From NCBI RefSeq assembly GCF_963583255.1, contig NC_084804.1, positions 30,976,112 to 31,040,111 on the forward strand: a stretch of 64,000 nucleotides of DNA, given 5' to 3'. Below the pieces are notes generated by a model. The model made no database searches, was not told the origin of the DNA, and saw only the letters and a program-made list of their open reading frames with translations. Positions within the stretch are counted from its first letter, which is position 1, and every line of letters begins with the position of its first letter. Shown in pieces: positions 25,217-37,890 of the stretch. The position numbers and the translations under genes are program-made. This DNA is from Pyrus communis. Its lineage: Eukaryota; Streptophyta; Magnoliopsida; Rosales; Rosaceae.

Positions 25217-26231
25217 AATTGAATCAAGGTTTTGGTTTGTAGATTGAGGAAAGCAAGAGAGAAAGAGAAAAACTTGTGCAAGCTCTAATGTCTAAGGCTT
25301 TCATATGATTATGAGAATATGAAATTATGAGTAGAGAGTCATTAGAGTTGGTTTAATAGTTGAGGATAGGGTTTCCAATTATGACCGTTGCAAAACTTGG
25401 AAGCCAAGTAGCTCTCCATTGCCATACTATTTCACGTAATCTCTGTTCATAAACTTCATATATGAAGCCCACTTAGTATCTTCAAGTCATTTTACGCGCA
25501 CACACAATGGAAAAAAGAAGAAGCAAAAGTTAGGGACGGGCTCTTGTGGTTATAGTTGAGAAAAAGGGCACAAGAAAGGGACCTTTGTTTTCGATTCAGC
25601 AGACCTTTTGAGAATATTTACTTTCTAGTAAGTTTGTGCCCACATATTCATTTTCTGTTTGCTTCTGATGTGTTGTCTTAAGTAATCTGTTTTGGAGTTT
25701 AATTTTGATGGCACATAATTCATGGTATGGTATGCTTTCAGTTTGCTTTAGGTACTGTTTGACCTGCATTTTCATTCATAGCATCAGCATGCTAAAATGT
25801 GTAATAAGAGTGCCTTGAACTTGGTTTTGGTGACTCTTAGAGATCGAGATAGCAGAGGTGACACCTTTGATTAAACGGTACGGTAATCCTGCACATTCCA
25901 TTTAAAAATTTAAATGAAATATTGAGTTGAGTTCTTCCATATCAATTTACAAAATGAGGGAGAAAAAGAATATCGCAGGTTACCGTTAGACAAAAAGTTA
26001 CACTCATACACAGAAATACGAATAAATTAAGAATAAAAATCCCAACAGAACTCACAAGCAGTAACAATAAACTCTATTTTATATACTAGTAATACTCAGA
26101 TGTAGCAGTATGTGATCGAGAGAAACAAAGAACAAGACATAAAGATTGCAACGATACATATGTATGCATAAAACCTGTGATACATACAAAGTGAAACAAA
26201 TTAGTTAAAAACTTAAAACCAATTTTTGGAT
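24625..26231. other. Intergenic region with a GA microsatellite
   Basis: The carbonic anhydrase 3' UTR must occupy the first few hundred bases. A GA run of about 16 units lies at 25182-25213. No other gene or element was recognised. Confidence 0.4.
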
Positions 26232-26793
26232 TCAAGGAAGGGTGGTTTTGTGAGTCGGGGTTTGTGAAGGGAGTGTGTCCTTGGGGAGGGTTGGGATGGA
26301 GGAAAATGTGGGCTCAGGTAGCTCGGCTGGGAGATGGAGAAGAGATGGCATTTCGGGAAACTTTGGCAATTCCGGCTTTGGCAGAGTTGGGAAATTGGGT
26401 ACTGCTGGCAGCTCAGGCTTTGGTAAAGTAGGGAAACTGGGAAGTGGTGGCAATTTGGGCTTTTGAAGTGGAGGTTCCTTGGGCAAGGCTGGAATATGGG
26501 GTATTTCAGCCAACTTGAGTCCTTCTGGCTTTGGAAAAGTGGGGACACGGGGTATTGGTGGCAGCTCGAGCTTTGGCAAGTGGGGTAGCTCAGGCTTTGG
26601 GAAATGCGGTAGATCAGGCTTTGGCAACTGCGGCAGCTCAGGCTTGCAAATGTGGCAGCTCAGGCTTAGGAAGTGGTGGGAGTTCAGGCTTCGGCAATGT
26701 TGGAAAATTCCAAATTGGCGGCAACTCAGGCTTTGGAAGTTCAGGCACTTGAGGCAAGGAAGTCTCCAGCAGAAAACGAGTGCCTGCAACCAT
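26232..26793 (-). pseudogene. PELPK-type proline-rich protein, frameshifted copy
   Basis: Minus-strand sequence encodes repeats of the form KPELPxLPKPELPH and PSFPTLPKPELPAVPNFPTLPK, typical of secreted proline-rich cell-wall proteins of the Arabidopsis PELPK1 type. The upstream frame (from the ATG at 26793) reads VAGTRFLLETSLPQVPELPK and stops at HLQA near 26642. The repeat continues in another frame down to the stop at 26232, so one small deletion separates the halves. A signal peptide is not found in frame: a stop lies just upstream of the ATG. It is probably non-functional unless an upstream exon or a sequence error explains the break. It belongs with the proline-rich genes at 34095 and 37891. 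Confidence 0.7.
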
Positions 26794-27949
26794 CGTTTCT
26801 AAAAGGTTTGGTGACTTTGGTCAAGAAGGTATTGGCATTGTTAGTTTATCAACTTGTTCTGAACTGCAAATAACATATATATATATAGACACACATACAA
26901 GCTTTACTTATTTGGTGGCCAGACAGGGAAGAGGGAACTATATAACAATCTATTTGGTGGTTCTTGTGTCCAAAGGATCTTGTTTGCAGGCGAAAATTAT
27001 ATCAACTAGTTGAAATCACACCAAGAAAGGCGGAAGGAAACTATTATCTATTTGTTTTTTCCTTACATAGCTGACAGCACGTTTGTCCGTTGGAAATGTC
27101 TAATGTTTCAATTCAGTCTTTTGTGCTTTCAATTCGAACAATGTCAATATTCTTGCATTTCCTGAATTACGTTGACACCGTGCTTCCTCAAGTCAACGTG
27201 ACGGTCATTTACTAGTATTTGAACTCAGTCAGAAGTTGAACTGCATTCTTCATATCGTTACATAACTTCCACAGGTATATCTGAACAAGTTGACAACTAT
27301 ATCTCTATAGATGGTTATAAGCTTAAGGTTCGTTTATCTAATCTCCGGGTTTAGTGAAGAGACAAAAAATGGATTCACTTTGGTTGGTTGTTGGCTGCAA
27401 CAACATGATTAACTCCTAAATACCAAGGGCTAGTCCTAGTAGAAATATCTAACCTCCCTAATCATGTTGTCCTGTTTTCCTTGCTTGCTTAGCATCGCTA
27501 ATGTAATGCCCTAGATGCTGAAGCTAGGAAATTTATCTAGGGCACTGAGACTACTACTCGACCGGATTGTTGCTTGGAAGCATTAGGCAATGGATCGAAT
27601 TGTCCCCTTTAATGGCACCGGCCCTTTCTATTTCATTGTCTCTTTGATCAGGATGCTCGGAGACTGGTCCAGTTTAAAATCTCAAACAAGGAACCTCTCC
27701 CATTCAACTACTCATTTTGCTTTATGCAAGCTTATTCTTTTGTGTTGGCAAATTTAGGAAGGGTAACTGTCATTTGAACCCCCTAACACTCTAGTTATAA
27801 TATTAAAAAAGGCTTATTCTTTTCAATGCCTCGTGAAACTCGAACTTAATCTCACTTTCCCCTCCTATAACAAAAATATCGCCACTTTTCACCGTGAAAT
27901 TTAATATTCACTCTACTTTGGTAAGAATCCGTCTATTCCATCAAATTTT
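26794..27949. other. Intergenic region, nothing recognised
   Basis: Only short frames without domains occur. 'taatgccctagatgctgaag' and 'tctagggcactgagactac' at 27500-27555 are locally repetitive, but no element was identified. Confidence 0.35.
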
Positions 27950-28214
27950 CAGATGGGTATTTTGGTCAAATTTTAATGGACATGTGAAACGAATACATAC
28001 ATATGCTTTGGTTGAAAAATGCGACTATGAGATAGAGACTTGGGGCAAAAGAGGAAGAGGAAGATCTAAGAAGATTTAAACAGAAACTTTAAGAAAAGAC
28101 ATGAAGTACTTGGAGCTAACGAAGGATTTAGTACAAAACTTAGCGCACTGGCGTTTTAGGATTTATACATCCGACCCCACTTAATGAAATAAAACTTTTT
28201 TGTTGTTGTTGTTG
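27950..28214 (+). mobile_element. 3' end of an RTE-type LINE with TTG tail
   Basis: The frame 'NGHVKRIHTYALVEKCDYE' followed by 'KRGRGRSKKI' and, after a stop, 'DMKYLELTKDLVQNLAHW' matches the conserved C-terminal region of plant RTE-like reverse transcriptases. The element closes with 'aataaaacttttttg' and (TTG)n, the usual RTE tail. The left part is missing (5' truncation). A tail-like (TTG)n also marks the matching edge of the duplicated region near 50872. Confidence 0.7.
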
Positions 28215-29249
28215 GTCAATGACGTATTAAATCGTGAAGGTCTTTGTCTGCGTTGTGCATTAATATTGCGTAGTACTTGTAGTAGTGGTACATGGTGACA
28301 CAATGGCAGCAACTGGATGCAGAGTCATCATTACTCCTCTACCAGCAAATACAAGTGTAAATTCTCGAGTCATTTATTTATACTATATATGAACGTTGTC
28401 AAAATTGTTGTGTAAGTGCTGAGTTGGTTCTAGCTATGTGAGTGATGTATTGGTCGAAGCTATGTGTCAATGATGTGTCGAGTCGTAGCTATGCGTAAGT
28501 GATGTGCAGGGCTTAACTATGTCTTAGCCTTGTGTTGGCCGCAGCTAGGTTAGTGTTGTATTAGGTGCAATTGGGTGTCTATGTTTGGGTGTTGTGTTGC
28601 ACATCTACGTGTGATACGTATGAGTATTGTCTTTATTGGTGTACTTAATATAATTGTGTTTGGGCCTGAAATCTTAAATTTGGATCGAGACGGAGTTAGC
28701 CGAGGAAGAAGCCCACAAGTTTCGGTACGATGGTGAAATATTCGGCCCAATAGTAAGGTGTTGATGACTCGATCGTGTCCCAGAGTTCTCAATTCAGAGA
28801 TTAGGGATGGATTATGATTTGGCCAAGTCCTGGTTAAAGTGGGTTTCTGTGAAGATCAGGGCGGGTTTTGATAATATTTGGATTGAATTGTTTAGGTATA
28901 AAAATTAAAAAAAACTAATGAAAGGAGCTTCAATACTTTGAATTTTAGCCAAAAATCATGTAAAAACTTTATTTAATTGTTAATACAAAATCTAATATCA
29001 AGCCAGCCCAATAAGACTAGCCCAAAAAATATAATATATCGAGCTTCCGATTTTACCCTTGACGTTAAGTCTTGTCCGTTGGTCCGTTTCGCTTTAGATG
29101 GAGAGAGAGGTGGTTTATAGATTCAGATCTTTTCGTTAATTTCATCACAATTCCAACACACGTATCGACGACCCCAACAACTTTGGAAAATGCAATCGAA
29201 ATCCCGATGCATGTGAACAGTAGATGCAGATCTCGCTTCGGAAATAAGC

Positions 29250-29858
29250 GAAGGATGGGGAGGTTGGGGGCTTTTCGTCCGTCTTCTCAAATCTCCAGAA
29301 AATCGCCGAAGAGATCTCTCGCAACGTAAGTGTTTCCAGCGTTTGATAAATGTATTTGAATATGCAACTTGGTTTGGTGTATTTTGGAAATTAGAGTTTA
29401 TAATTTTGGGAAATGTTGATTAGTGGATGTAATTTTTGGTAGTGTTTGATAATTGCAGAGTTAATTAACTGTTTTAGATTGCGAATCTCAAGGTAGGTTT
29501 AGAGTTTGGTGCTGTAATCTGATTACATGTGTATGTTTTTGTTTGCTTGTGGCAGTTTAATTATAAACTATGCAGAGATTTATGTTTTTAGTCCAAACGG
29601 AAGAGTGTAGGTTTGCTGCATTTTGTGGTTTAGTTTGTGAAGTGGCGGTTTTTGGATGTAGGCAGCTGTGGTTGCTCAGACGGTAGTGGAAAGCCTTGTT
29701 GACATGCAGGCTGTTGAGGACTCAGAAGAATCTTCTAAGGACGAGGAACGGGATACTGAAAAGGAAAAGCCAAGACGGCACCAAGAGCCAAGATGAGCAT
29801 GAAAAGCCAAGAAATGCTGCTCTTGATAAATTAGAGAAAGCTAGAAATCATGTTGGAG
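29250..29858 (+). pseudogene. Captured gene fragment of unknown origin, two exon-like pieces
   Basis: Piece one ends ...FSNLQKIAEEISRN at a consensus donor (gtaagt at 29326). Piece two starts after an acceptor (ag at 29660-29661) with AAVVAQTVVESLVDMQAVED in the same phase and ends at a gtatat donor at 29859. An in-frame stop at 29797-29799 breaks piece two; another frame continues 'NAALDKLEKARNHVGG'. The predicted peptide is helical and charged, perhaps coiled coil. I do not recognise the parent gene. Confidence 0.45.
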
Positions 29859-30174
29859 GTATATATATTTTCATTTCTCAGCATTTGTGATTAATGATTA
29901 TTCACTTGATTTATTTGCACATATGAAGATTTTTATCTTTCAATATACTTTTGGTTTTCTTGAACTTGCGGGTTGTTGCTGAGTGAAGGTAAAAAATTTT
30001 GAGTTATCAGTCGTACTATTTTGTTGTAAGAAAAGTTGTTTGGTGCGGATTTGTAGCTCTTCTAAAATTGAATCATAATTATTTATGTCACTTTGCACTC
30101 TGCAATCATTTCCTATAGTAGGATGGTGACGGAGAAGGGATGGGGACCCAACCGATTACAAAATATGCTCACTT

Positions 30175-30865
30175 TGCACTATGTTCAGTTTAAGAAGTAG
30201 TCAGTGTTCAATTTAAGAAATAGTGATAGTACCCATGTTTAGTTCTAGAAACAGTCAGTGTTCAGTTTACGACATAATGATAGTACAAGTATTTAGTTTA
30301 AGAAATAGTCAGTGCTCACTTTAAGAAATAGTGATATTGTCACGTTTAGCCCTAAAAATAGTTAGTGTTCAGTTTACGAAATAGTGATAGTACCAGTGTT
30401 CAATTTAAGAAATAGTCAATGTTCCACTCTAGAAATAGTCTGTGTTCAATTTAAGAAATAATGATAGTACCAGTGTTCAATTTAAGAAATAGTGATAGTA
30501 ACAATGTTCAATTTATGAAACAGTGATAGTACCAGTATTCAGTTTAAGAAATAATCAGTGCTCACTTTAAGAAATAGTAATAGTATCGTGTTTAGGTCTA
30601 GAAATAGTTAGTGGTCAGTTTACGAAATAGTGATAGTACCAGTGTTCAGTTTAAAAAATAGTCACAGCTCACTTTAAGAAATAGTGATAGTATCGTGTTT
30701 AGTTCTAGAAATAGTTAGTTGTCAGTTTACGAAATAGTGATAGTACCAGTGTTCAATTTAAGAAATAGTCAATGTTCCATTCTAGAAATAGTCTGTGTTC
30801 AATTTAAGAAAGAGTGATAGTACCAGTGTTCAATTTAAGAAATAATGATAGTAACAACATTCTAT
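30175..30865. repeat. Complex minisatellite of ~30-bp units with higher-order structure
   Basis: About 25 units share the core 'tt.aagaaatagt', joined by 'gatagtaccagtgttca' or 'cagtgctcact'. A pattern of several variant units recurs (roughly 30300-30540 and 30540-30860), so a multimer was itself duplicated. It lies inside the Pack-MULE. Confidence 0.8.
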
Positions 30866-33519
30866 TGAATCAATTCAACACTCCACACACTGCCTTCCAT
30901 GTGTCTCATGAATCCTTCTGGGATTTTCAGTCTTTCGAAGTTCAAATCAACAGAATAATCCCATATGCAGTTCATAAAGAAATCCATATCTAATCACAAA
31001 TATAAATATAAACCACAACCCAGTCCATCAATTCATCCGTAAATGAACAAACAAAAAAAACCATAAAACTTTCAAAAACTTATAGGAAACTACCATCTAA
31101 CAAATAGAATAACACGGGATTTAATTAAATAAATAATAAAGTCTGTAGCAAAGAGACAAAGATCTGATCGAACCTGGAACAAGCAGGCGGGATCCACTGT
31201 GAGATTCAGAGGATTGTTTCTCTCGCCAAATCACGGCAAATCGAGCGAGGTGGGAGACCGCGACGGCGAGTGAGGTGTTTAGAGCTGGGTGGGATTTAAT
31301 CAAGTAACTGAAATATTTGGTCCTTCTTGTTCGCTTGAAATATTGTACAACTTTTTTAACGGGATCGGCTGACGGAATGAGGTTTCTGTTAGGGGCAAGG
31401 GCTGGATAGAAAAATATTCCGTTTTGGGCTTTTAATTCAGCTCATGTAGTTTTAATGTTTGTAGGACCTTATATATATTAGTTATGTCCTTATGATTAAA
31501 TATAAAGTACTTTTAGTTAAATAATAATATAGGATGGTTTTTGGTTAAATTAAACTTCACTCAAGCCCTTTTCATTAAAGCTCCCTAAAAATTATGATTG
31601 GATAAAATTGAATTAACTACAGAAAGGGATTAGGTTCAGAGACCTAGTTCAGGTTAAAGAGGGCAAGACTCGATGATGATAGAGTTTCAGCAGAAAAAGG
31701 ACTTGTCAGGATAATTTTAAGTGCATTCAGATATTGCTGAGGAATTTAGAATTCTACAACTTGGTAGACTTGCACATCAAGTAAATTATCCCTATAAATA
31801 CAAGAGGGTTTCCAACGTAAAGAGGACCTTTAACTCCACACTCCGATCAACGCTCTACATGAATCCTATCTCTTTTTGAGAAACATTATACTAGTTGTTC
31901 TACTAACTTTTAGCACCAACACAGTTTGGTTAGATAGATTTGGGTTGACAGTCGACTATTGCCTGATTAGATGAAGTTTTCCAGAGGCAACCAGCAAAGG
32001 CGGCATGGTCGTTAGGCATCGACAGGGTTGTTGAATTAGTTCGGTTCAAGAATATTGACTGCTTGGTTAAGCGGCAAATATATCAAGTTCAACTGGTTAG
32101 CTAACTTGAGTCTCTGCAGGTGAAGAGTCTTTGGTTCTCTCACTAAAAGAGGTCACTTTGTTAGCCTTCTTGGCGAAGTGTGTTTTATGATTGGATACTC
32201 TCAAGTCACATTCAAAGTTCGGCATACTGATGGCCGAACACTCTCAAGGCACTCATTTTCTTTGAGTATCTTTCTCCCTATAGTTGATACGAGTTCCGCG
32301 AACTTATATTCTTACCAATATAGTTGAGGCTGCCAAACCTAATGCACAAGATCCAGAAGTTCGTAGTGAGTTGCATAATCTTGTCTTTAGGTTATAGAAC
32401 CCAACGCCTTGAGCATTCCATCCTCGGCCAAGGTCGTTGGGTTCATGAGTCAGAAGTGCATTTCACCGCATTCACCATATACAAGACACTTGCCCAATTG
32501 AGTTCAGTAGTGAGTTGGCACGCCCGCATTAGCAATCAACTCCTGAAGAACGTAGTTAGCTCCTTAGTTGCTCAGCATGCGCACTACGTAGGTTGTGTAA
32601 TTGAGCCAACAAATTGTGAAAATGATGCTTCTATTATTGGTAAAATTGAGATTAAATTGCCTATCACATATGCTTTATTGTTATAGTCACTCTTGTGAGT
32701 TTTGTAACTCATCAGGCTTTTTTCACCAATCTAGTATGCAGGGGTGGATCCATTCATGGATCTGGTTGGTTTCGGGACCACCCGCAAGTCCGAAGAAGCA
32801 CTTGTGAACACCTCTGAGGATCATCAATTGGTTCGGGTAGTTGGTGGAAGTGAGAAGACCACCATGGCTATGTAGATGTTGTGCAACATAAATTTTGAAC
32901 TAAAAAGAAAGATCTAATTTTAGACAAAGAGGAACATAGAGAAGATTGCCCATTTCCCACATGACCGACTCCTCATTATTTATTTATTTAATTGTTGTCC
33001 AATTAGGTTGTGCTACTGCCACCTAACATTTTAATTAATAAAGGGACGGTCTATTACTCAATCAATACTCACTTTTTATATCATAGCCGCTAGGCCCCAA
33101 CTGGCCGCTCGACTAGCGCCTAGTGTACCTTAATTAGGATCACAATACTAGAATGGTGAATCTGTCACTGCTGATACAAACACATTTCCACAATGTAAAT
33201 GTCAATGCAGTTGTCAGAGTATAGAGTTTACCTTTATTTAACTATTGTGAGACATAGTTCACCTATGAACTTTGTAAATTATGTTTCGATGAATATTTTA
33301 TATTATTTATCTACGAGTTCCAACTAACTCTATATATTTGTTTTACCAGTGTCCTTTGTCACGGTCGATTAGGCGTATCTTGAAATTGGAGTGTGACATT
33401 AACGGTGAGGAATTGAAGCTAAGCACACAATATCGGCCATAATAAATTAGTATCAAATGGGTCAACCATAATAAATAGATATCAAACGCGTCATACATAA
33501 GAGTCGAATCTAAGACATT

Positions 33520-33706
33520 CACTTATAAGTGAAGAGTAATAATGTATTAAGTGGCAAAGGCAAATTAGAATTACATTATTGCTAGCCCATTGTCAGGCTA
33601 AGTCCACTTCTTTTCTCTTAGTGTAGATAATATCGATTGTGAGGCTAAGTCTATTCCATTTCTTTTAGTGTAGATAATATCGCTTGTTAAAAAAAAAAAA
33701 ATGCTG
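33520..33706 (+). mobile_element. SINE-like repeat with poly(A) tail
   Basis: It shares 'cacttataagt', 'attattgctagcccattgt' and the end 'agtgtagataatatcgcttgtt' plus 13 A with the copy at 20836. The block 'gtgaggctaagtc...gataatatcg' appears twice, a small internal duplication. It sits about 400 bp upstream of the proline-rich gene. Confidence 0.55.
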
Positions 33707-34094
33707 TATAAAAGAATTCAATATATAAACAAAAGCCTTGACTCCTCGAACGTCAAATAGATGATAACCTAATAGCTAGCTATATTTTTAATATATATAA
33801 CCAACCGCAACCGAAGCCAACAACTTAAGAGACCGACTCTATTTCACTGACGAGTGGACAAGAAGGTGAACTAATTAACAACTCACATATGGGTTATCAT
33901 CATGTCAAGTTTTTCCTAACCATTTTTTACCAAATCAACAACACCGCAACCGTATATGCGTGTATATTTATATATATATATATACACACACACACATGCA
34001 CAAACTCATCATCAATATTAACTCAATCGATCATATATACTCAATTACTCATTTGAATTACTTCCGAACCTTTTCGATCGATAAGTTTGAATCA

Positions 34095-34505
34095 ATGGAC
34101 ACTTACAATCACTACTTCTTATCTGCTGTCTTGTTCATTGTCCTGTTTTCTTCAAGCATCCATGTCTCCGTAGCTGCTCGCAATCTTCTCCAGACGACGA
34201 CTGCACCGTCTTTGCCTAAACCTGCTTCAACACTACCACCTTTCCCTCCCCTGCCAACATTCCCACAACCCACATTGCCAAACATACCAAACAACCTACC
34301 ATCTCTACCTATGCCCACCGGCGGCGGCTCCACACAGACACAGCTGCCTCCACTTCCCAATTTCCCTACCACGTCATTCCCAAATATCCCTAAGGTTACA
34401 CTGCCTCCGCTGCCAAACTTTCCCTCAGTACTCCCAACCAATATCCCTACTACAATTCCCTCTTTCCCATTTTTCTCTCCACCACCTGCAACCGGCAAAC
34501 CGTAA
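34095..34505 (+). CDS. Secreted proline-rich (PELPK/extensin-like) protein, intact
   Basis: 136-residue intact frame. Residues 1-27 (hydrophobic FLSAVLFIVLFSSSIHVSVA) form a signal peptide, followed by ARNLLQTT, a start seen in mature PELPK-like proteins. The rest is degenerate proline repeats (LPPLPNFPTT, FPNIPKVTLPPLPNFPSVLP, TIPSFPFFSPPP) that would be hydroxylated and placed in the cell wall. The first in-frame ATG in the longer open frame (33960) lies in a TA/CA repeat and is unlikely; 34095 starts directly at the signal peptide. A TA run at 33968-33985 sits in the leader or promoter. About 550 bp of upstream DNA is duplicated at 62250-62779. Confidence 0.85.
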   Translation: MDTYNHYFLSAVLFIVLFSSSIHVSVAARNLLQTTTAPSLPKPASTLPPFPPLPTFPQPTLPNIPNNLPSLPMPTGGGSTQTQLPPLPNFPTTSFPNIPKVTLPPLPNFPSVLPTNIPTTIPSFPFFSPPPATGKP

Positions 34506-34864
34506 ATCATGCATATATGTTGGCACATGCAGACGCCGCAACTACGCTAGCTGACTAGCTAATGTTGGATTGGATCTTCATTTTCTCTTTCTATTAATAT
34601 GCTTTTGTTTATGTACTGTATTGGATACGTATTTCTTTGATTATAATATGTACTGTATGCTTTGAGGCGCGTTATATATGTGCATTGCAGTTTTATTTGG
34701 TGTGTTGTTATACGTGCTAATGCTATGGAACCGTTGTTACATGTACATGTTTCAGTTAACTTCAGTTATGCTTTATATTTATAATGTGAAATCGAACCTA
34801 TAACTTAATTTGTTTTCTTCAGATACTTCGCCATTTGCTAAAATTGAAAGTGGAAGTAACCTAT

Positions 34865-34916
34865 ATCGTATTCCTATGGACCCCATCTAAGCAGAAGTAA
34901 CACTACTAAAAAAAAA

Positions 34917-34948
<32 letters not shown>

Positions 34949-35245
34949 AAAGAAAAAGAAAAAGGGACTTAGGAGACTAATAGATAGTTGGCCTAAAATA
35001 ATACAACTCACACTAGCACTTCTTCTCACGTTGGTGCATAAATATTTGTAAAGTGAGTTGTAGAACGCTTTACTCGAAACTACCTTCATTAGGATATCAA
35101 CCAATTGGTCTTCTGATTTCACAAATGGGAATCGAACAATCTGATCTTTCCGCTTCTCTTAGATGAAATATATGCCCACCTCAACATACTTAGTATGATC
35201 ATGCTGATCTAGATTATGAGCAATGGTATCTGCAACTTTATTGTC
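34865..35245 (-). mobile_element. Ty1/copia RNase H fragment
   Basis: The minus strand reads, with breaks, 'DNKVADTIAHNLDQHDHTKY', 'VEVGIYFI' and 'FVKSEDQLVDILMK', the conserved end of copia polyproteins. A long A-run with a few G (34906-34965) interrupts the downstream side. A diverged copy is at 50483-50770. Confidence 0.75.
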
Positions 35246-35350
35246 GCAATTAGGAGTGGACACGAACCGGTCCGGGTACAAATCTAGAGGAACCAGACTG
35301 GATCCGTTTGGAAATGAAATGGGGTAGGGCGGGGTGGGGTGTCATATTTT

Positions 35351-37047
35351 AAAAAACTGAACCAAACCTGACCCCGTAGTTTAAAACGGGACTGTTCCTA
35401 TCGGTCCAATTGTCTTCTTTTTTTTATTTTTTAATTTTTTTTTAAATTTTAATTATTATTTTGTAGTTTTTTTTTTTTTTTTTCATTTTTGTCTTTCATG
35501 AATTTCTTGTCAATTCATTTTTTTTCATTTTAAAAAAAATTATATATATATATATATGATCTGTATAGACTGATATAAAAGTTCAACGACAGCAATGCAG
35601 AAGGCTACAGAAAGATGCCTAAATGCATGAACTAGACTTCAAAGGATCAACCAAGGCAACAAGAAACTATAAAAATCATCGGATCCAAATGTTTTGTGAT
35701 CAAACTCCAACCATTTTTGCCATTTGCAATTTAATTACAACTTTATTCACCAATCCAAGGTGTGTTCTGAGAAGGATGAATTTTAAAAAGAAATGCTCTA
35801 TTAAAAGTTAATAAATTAAAACCCAGAAAACCCAATTAAATGATTAAAACCAAGAAAACTTTCAACCCAATAAAGCAAATTAGCAGGCTCGCGCCCTCTA
35901 GAGATTGCAGAGACTAAATTTAGTAAATTACCTTAATTTGGGGAGGAGAGGAGACGATGGTGGCTGATTTCAATTTGCAGAACGAATTGACGAGGACTTT
36001 ATCCCAAAAATCCTGGAGATGACACGTGAACTTTATCTCAAAAAAGACAAGACTTTCTTTATTGAATGGGTAGAGCTCTCAAATACTCCCAGTGCAGCTC
36101 AGCATCCCTGAAGGTCCAAGCAGTTGACTACGACTGCTTAAGGCTCACCTCCTCGTGGTATGGAAAAGTCAAATGCATTAAAGATATGATTAATCATCAA
36201 ATCCCATCTTTAATACATTCCTAATTGAAGAACAATTCAAACAACTAAGAAATCCTCATCACCATCAATCAAGGATACTTACCTCATCATCCTAATATAT
36301 TATCTACTAATTAATATCTTGGGAATATTCTTTCCTCATCTATCCTACGGATGACACTCTTGGCCAATGGGAACCGCCATGTTTAAGGAAAAACCCTAAC
36401 CCTATGGCAAGCCACCTCCCTATAAATACATCTATCTCCATTAAATTTTGAAAAGCTTTTACTATGCATACAAGCCCTAAACACTCATTATTTTCAGAAA
36501 AACTAACTTAGGCATCGAAGATCCATTGGCTAAACCCCTCTCCCTTTCGTGGGCATGTGAGGCTTTGGTCTTTGATCAAAGGTGTTGATTGTTTTGTAGG
36601 TACAAATTTGTCAAGACTGAAGATGGCAGATTTTTGCTACCACTGACACGAACTAAGGGAAAGAGAGACACGAACAAACAGAGTATTTAAGCAGCAACAA
36701 TTCAAGTTGACAAAGATAGAGAAGGACTGAAGGAGAGGAGAGAGAGAGAGAAGGACAGAGTCGCGCAGCAGCAGCTCGATTTGGGACTTTGGTTAGGAGA
36801 GACTAGAGAAGAGAGTCAAGACTCATGAGTCTAAGAGACGGAGAGAGAGTGAGACTGAGGGAAAAGGCTCAAACGATGGAGATTTAATCTCACAAGATCC
36901 AATGGTTGAAATAGTTCGGTCCTGGGACCAGTTTAACTTGATTTTTGGACCCACCCTCTCCCTTTTTGTCTTCATAAATTTTGGATCTGCCCCTGAACTG
37001 CATGGACCCATTGAGAGCCTCGACCTGCAGATCTAAGATCCATTTGC
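35351..37047. other. Repeat-rich spacer with a probable LTR remnant
   Basis: 35400-35560 is poly-T and TA simple sequence. From about 36060 to 36640 'cctataaatacatct', 'cttaggcatcgaagatcc' and 'ccctctccctttcgtgggc' resemble the promoter and end of a gypsy-type LTR, but termini were not found. 36720-36880 is GA-rich. No gene is supported. Confidence 0.35.
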
Positions 37048-37199
37048 CCACCCCTATCGCAATATAGATTTATCATAGCATCCAGAATCTTAAGTCTATG
37101 ACAAACCTCCCTAACCCTAGCTAACCACAAAAATTTACGAAGTCCTTTATTAGATTCCTTTATACTCAGCTTCTGCAATTTTTGCACTAGATAGAACAA
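37048..37199 (-). mobile_element. Small Ty1/copia RNase H-like fragment
   Basis: The minus frame reads 'KGLRKFLWLARVREVCHRLK' and 'ILDAMINLYCD', resembling the copia RNase H stretch that precedes D-N-x-x-A. It is short, and its left side joins unrelated sequence. Confidence 0.5.
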
Positions 37200-37890
37200 T
37201 AACCACTTTAACCACTAAAATTAAACAGAATAACATGGAAAAATAAATGAAAACAAAGACGAACTTTTTATACTTGAATAAACCAAGAGGGACAATGATA
37301 AACAGATAATTGCTAGCTGTAATGTTTTCAATGGAGAAGTGTACAAATTATTGGTACTTTGTTGCTACAATTCTTAAATTTGATTAATACCTGCATCTGA
37401 CATATGTGTAGTACTCTTTTACACCCACAACAGTATTTTGGAGTAGGATTCTCTCCCCTTTTATTCCCGTCCCCTTCCCTCCCCTTCTTTCACATATTGC
37501 TTTTTGTCTTATTGTCTCTATAAAAAAATCAATATAAAATGTTGATGTGGCTTAACCGTAAGGGGAGGGAAAGGGATGGAGATTAGGAGGGGAGAGAATC
37601 CTCCTGCCAATATTTTATAACATAAAAACCAAATATAATTAGATTGTTCCCTATTAAACTAACAACCTCCACTCATTTTTTTGGTGGGGGGTGGGGGGGT
37701 CCAAATTTACACCACTAGTTGTCAACCATTCGTGTATAAATTGACCAGAGTCTGGTCTTGCTTTCCTCAAATTAGGCTCGTTTAGTTTCCTTGTGAATTA
37801 GCTATCTGGAGCTCACTCCCTTTGGTTTTGGTTCCACATCACAAGTCTAAGATGCCATCTAATTAGTGCAAGTGGTTGTTTATCATAGCT

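Larger units (their letters stand above)
28908..31585. mobile_element. Pack-MULE-like Mutator element carrying gene fragments
   Basis: The 9-bp direct repeat TAAAAATTA flanks the element (28899-28907 and 31586-31594), the diagnostic length for Mutator-like elements. The ends are imperfect inverted repeats of at least 70 bp: left 'ctaatgaaaggagctt' against 'ctttaatgaaaagggctt' from the right end. No transposase was found. Inside are exon-like pieces with splice sites (29250-29325, 29662-29858) and a minisatellite. The duplicate segment at 52236 lacks the element, giving an approximate empty site. Confidence 0.78.
28215..33990 (+). repeat. Large duplicated segment, copy 1
   Basis: Blocks 28240-28893, 31595-32700 and 33220-33985 reappear in order and orientation at 51700-52236, 52236-59860 (interrupted) and 62075-62775. 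Shared phrases include 'aattctcgagtcat.tattta', 'gttagatgaagtttt' and 'gaccgactctatttca'. The last block is the promoter of the proline-rich gene at 34095. Copy 1 contains a Pack-MULE that copy 2 lacks. The segment's own identity is unknown; part of it may be an old LTR. Confidence 0.8.

Noticed and set aside
34112..34528. 138-codon minus-strand Gly-rich frame
   Set aside because: Complement of the proline-rich gene; proline codons read backwards give glycine.
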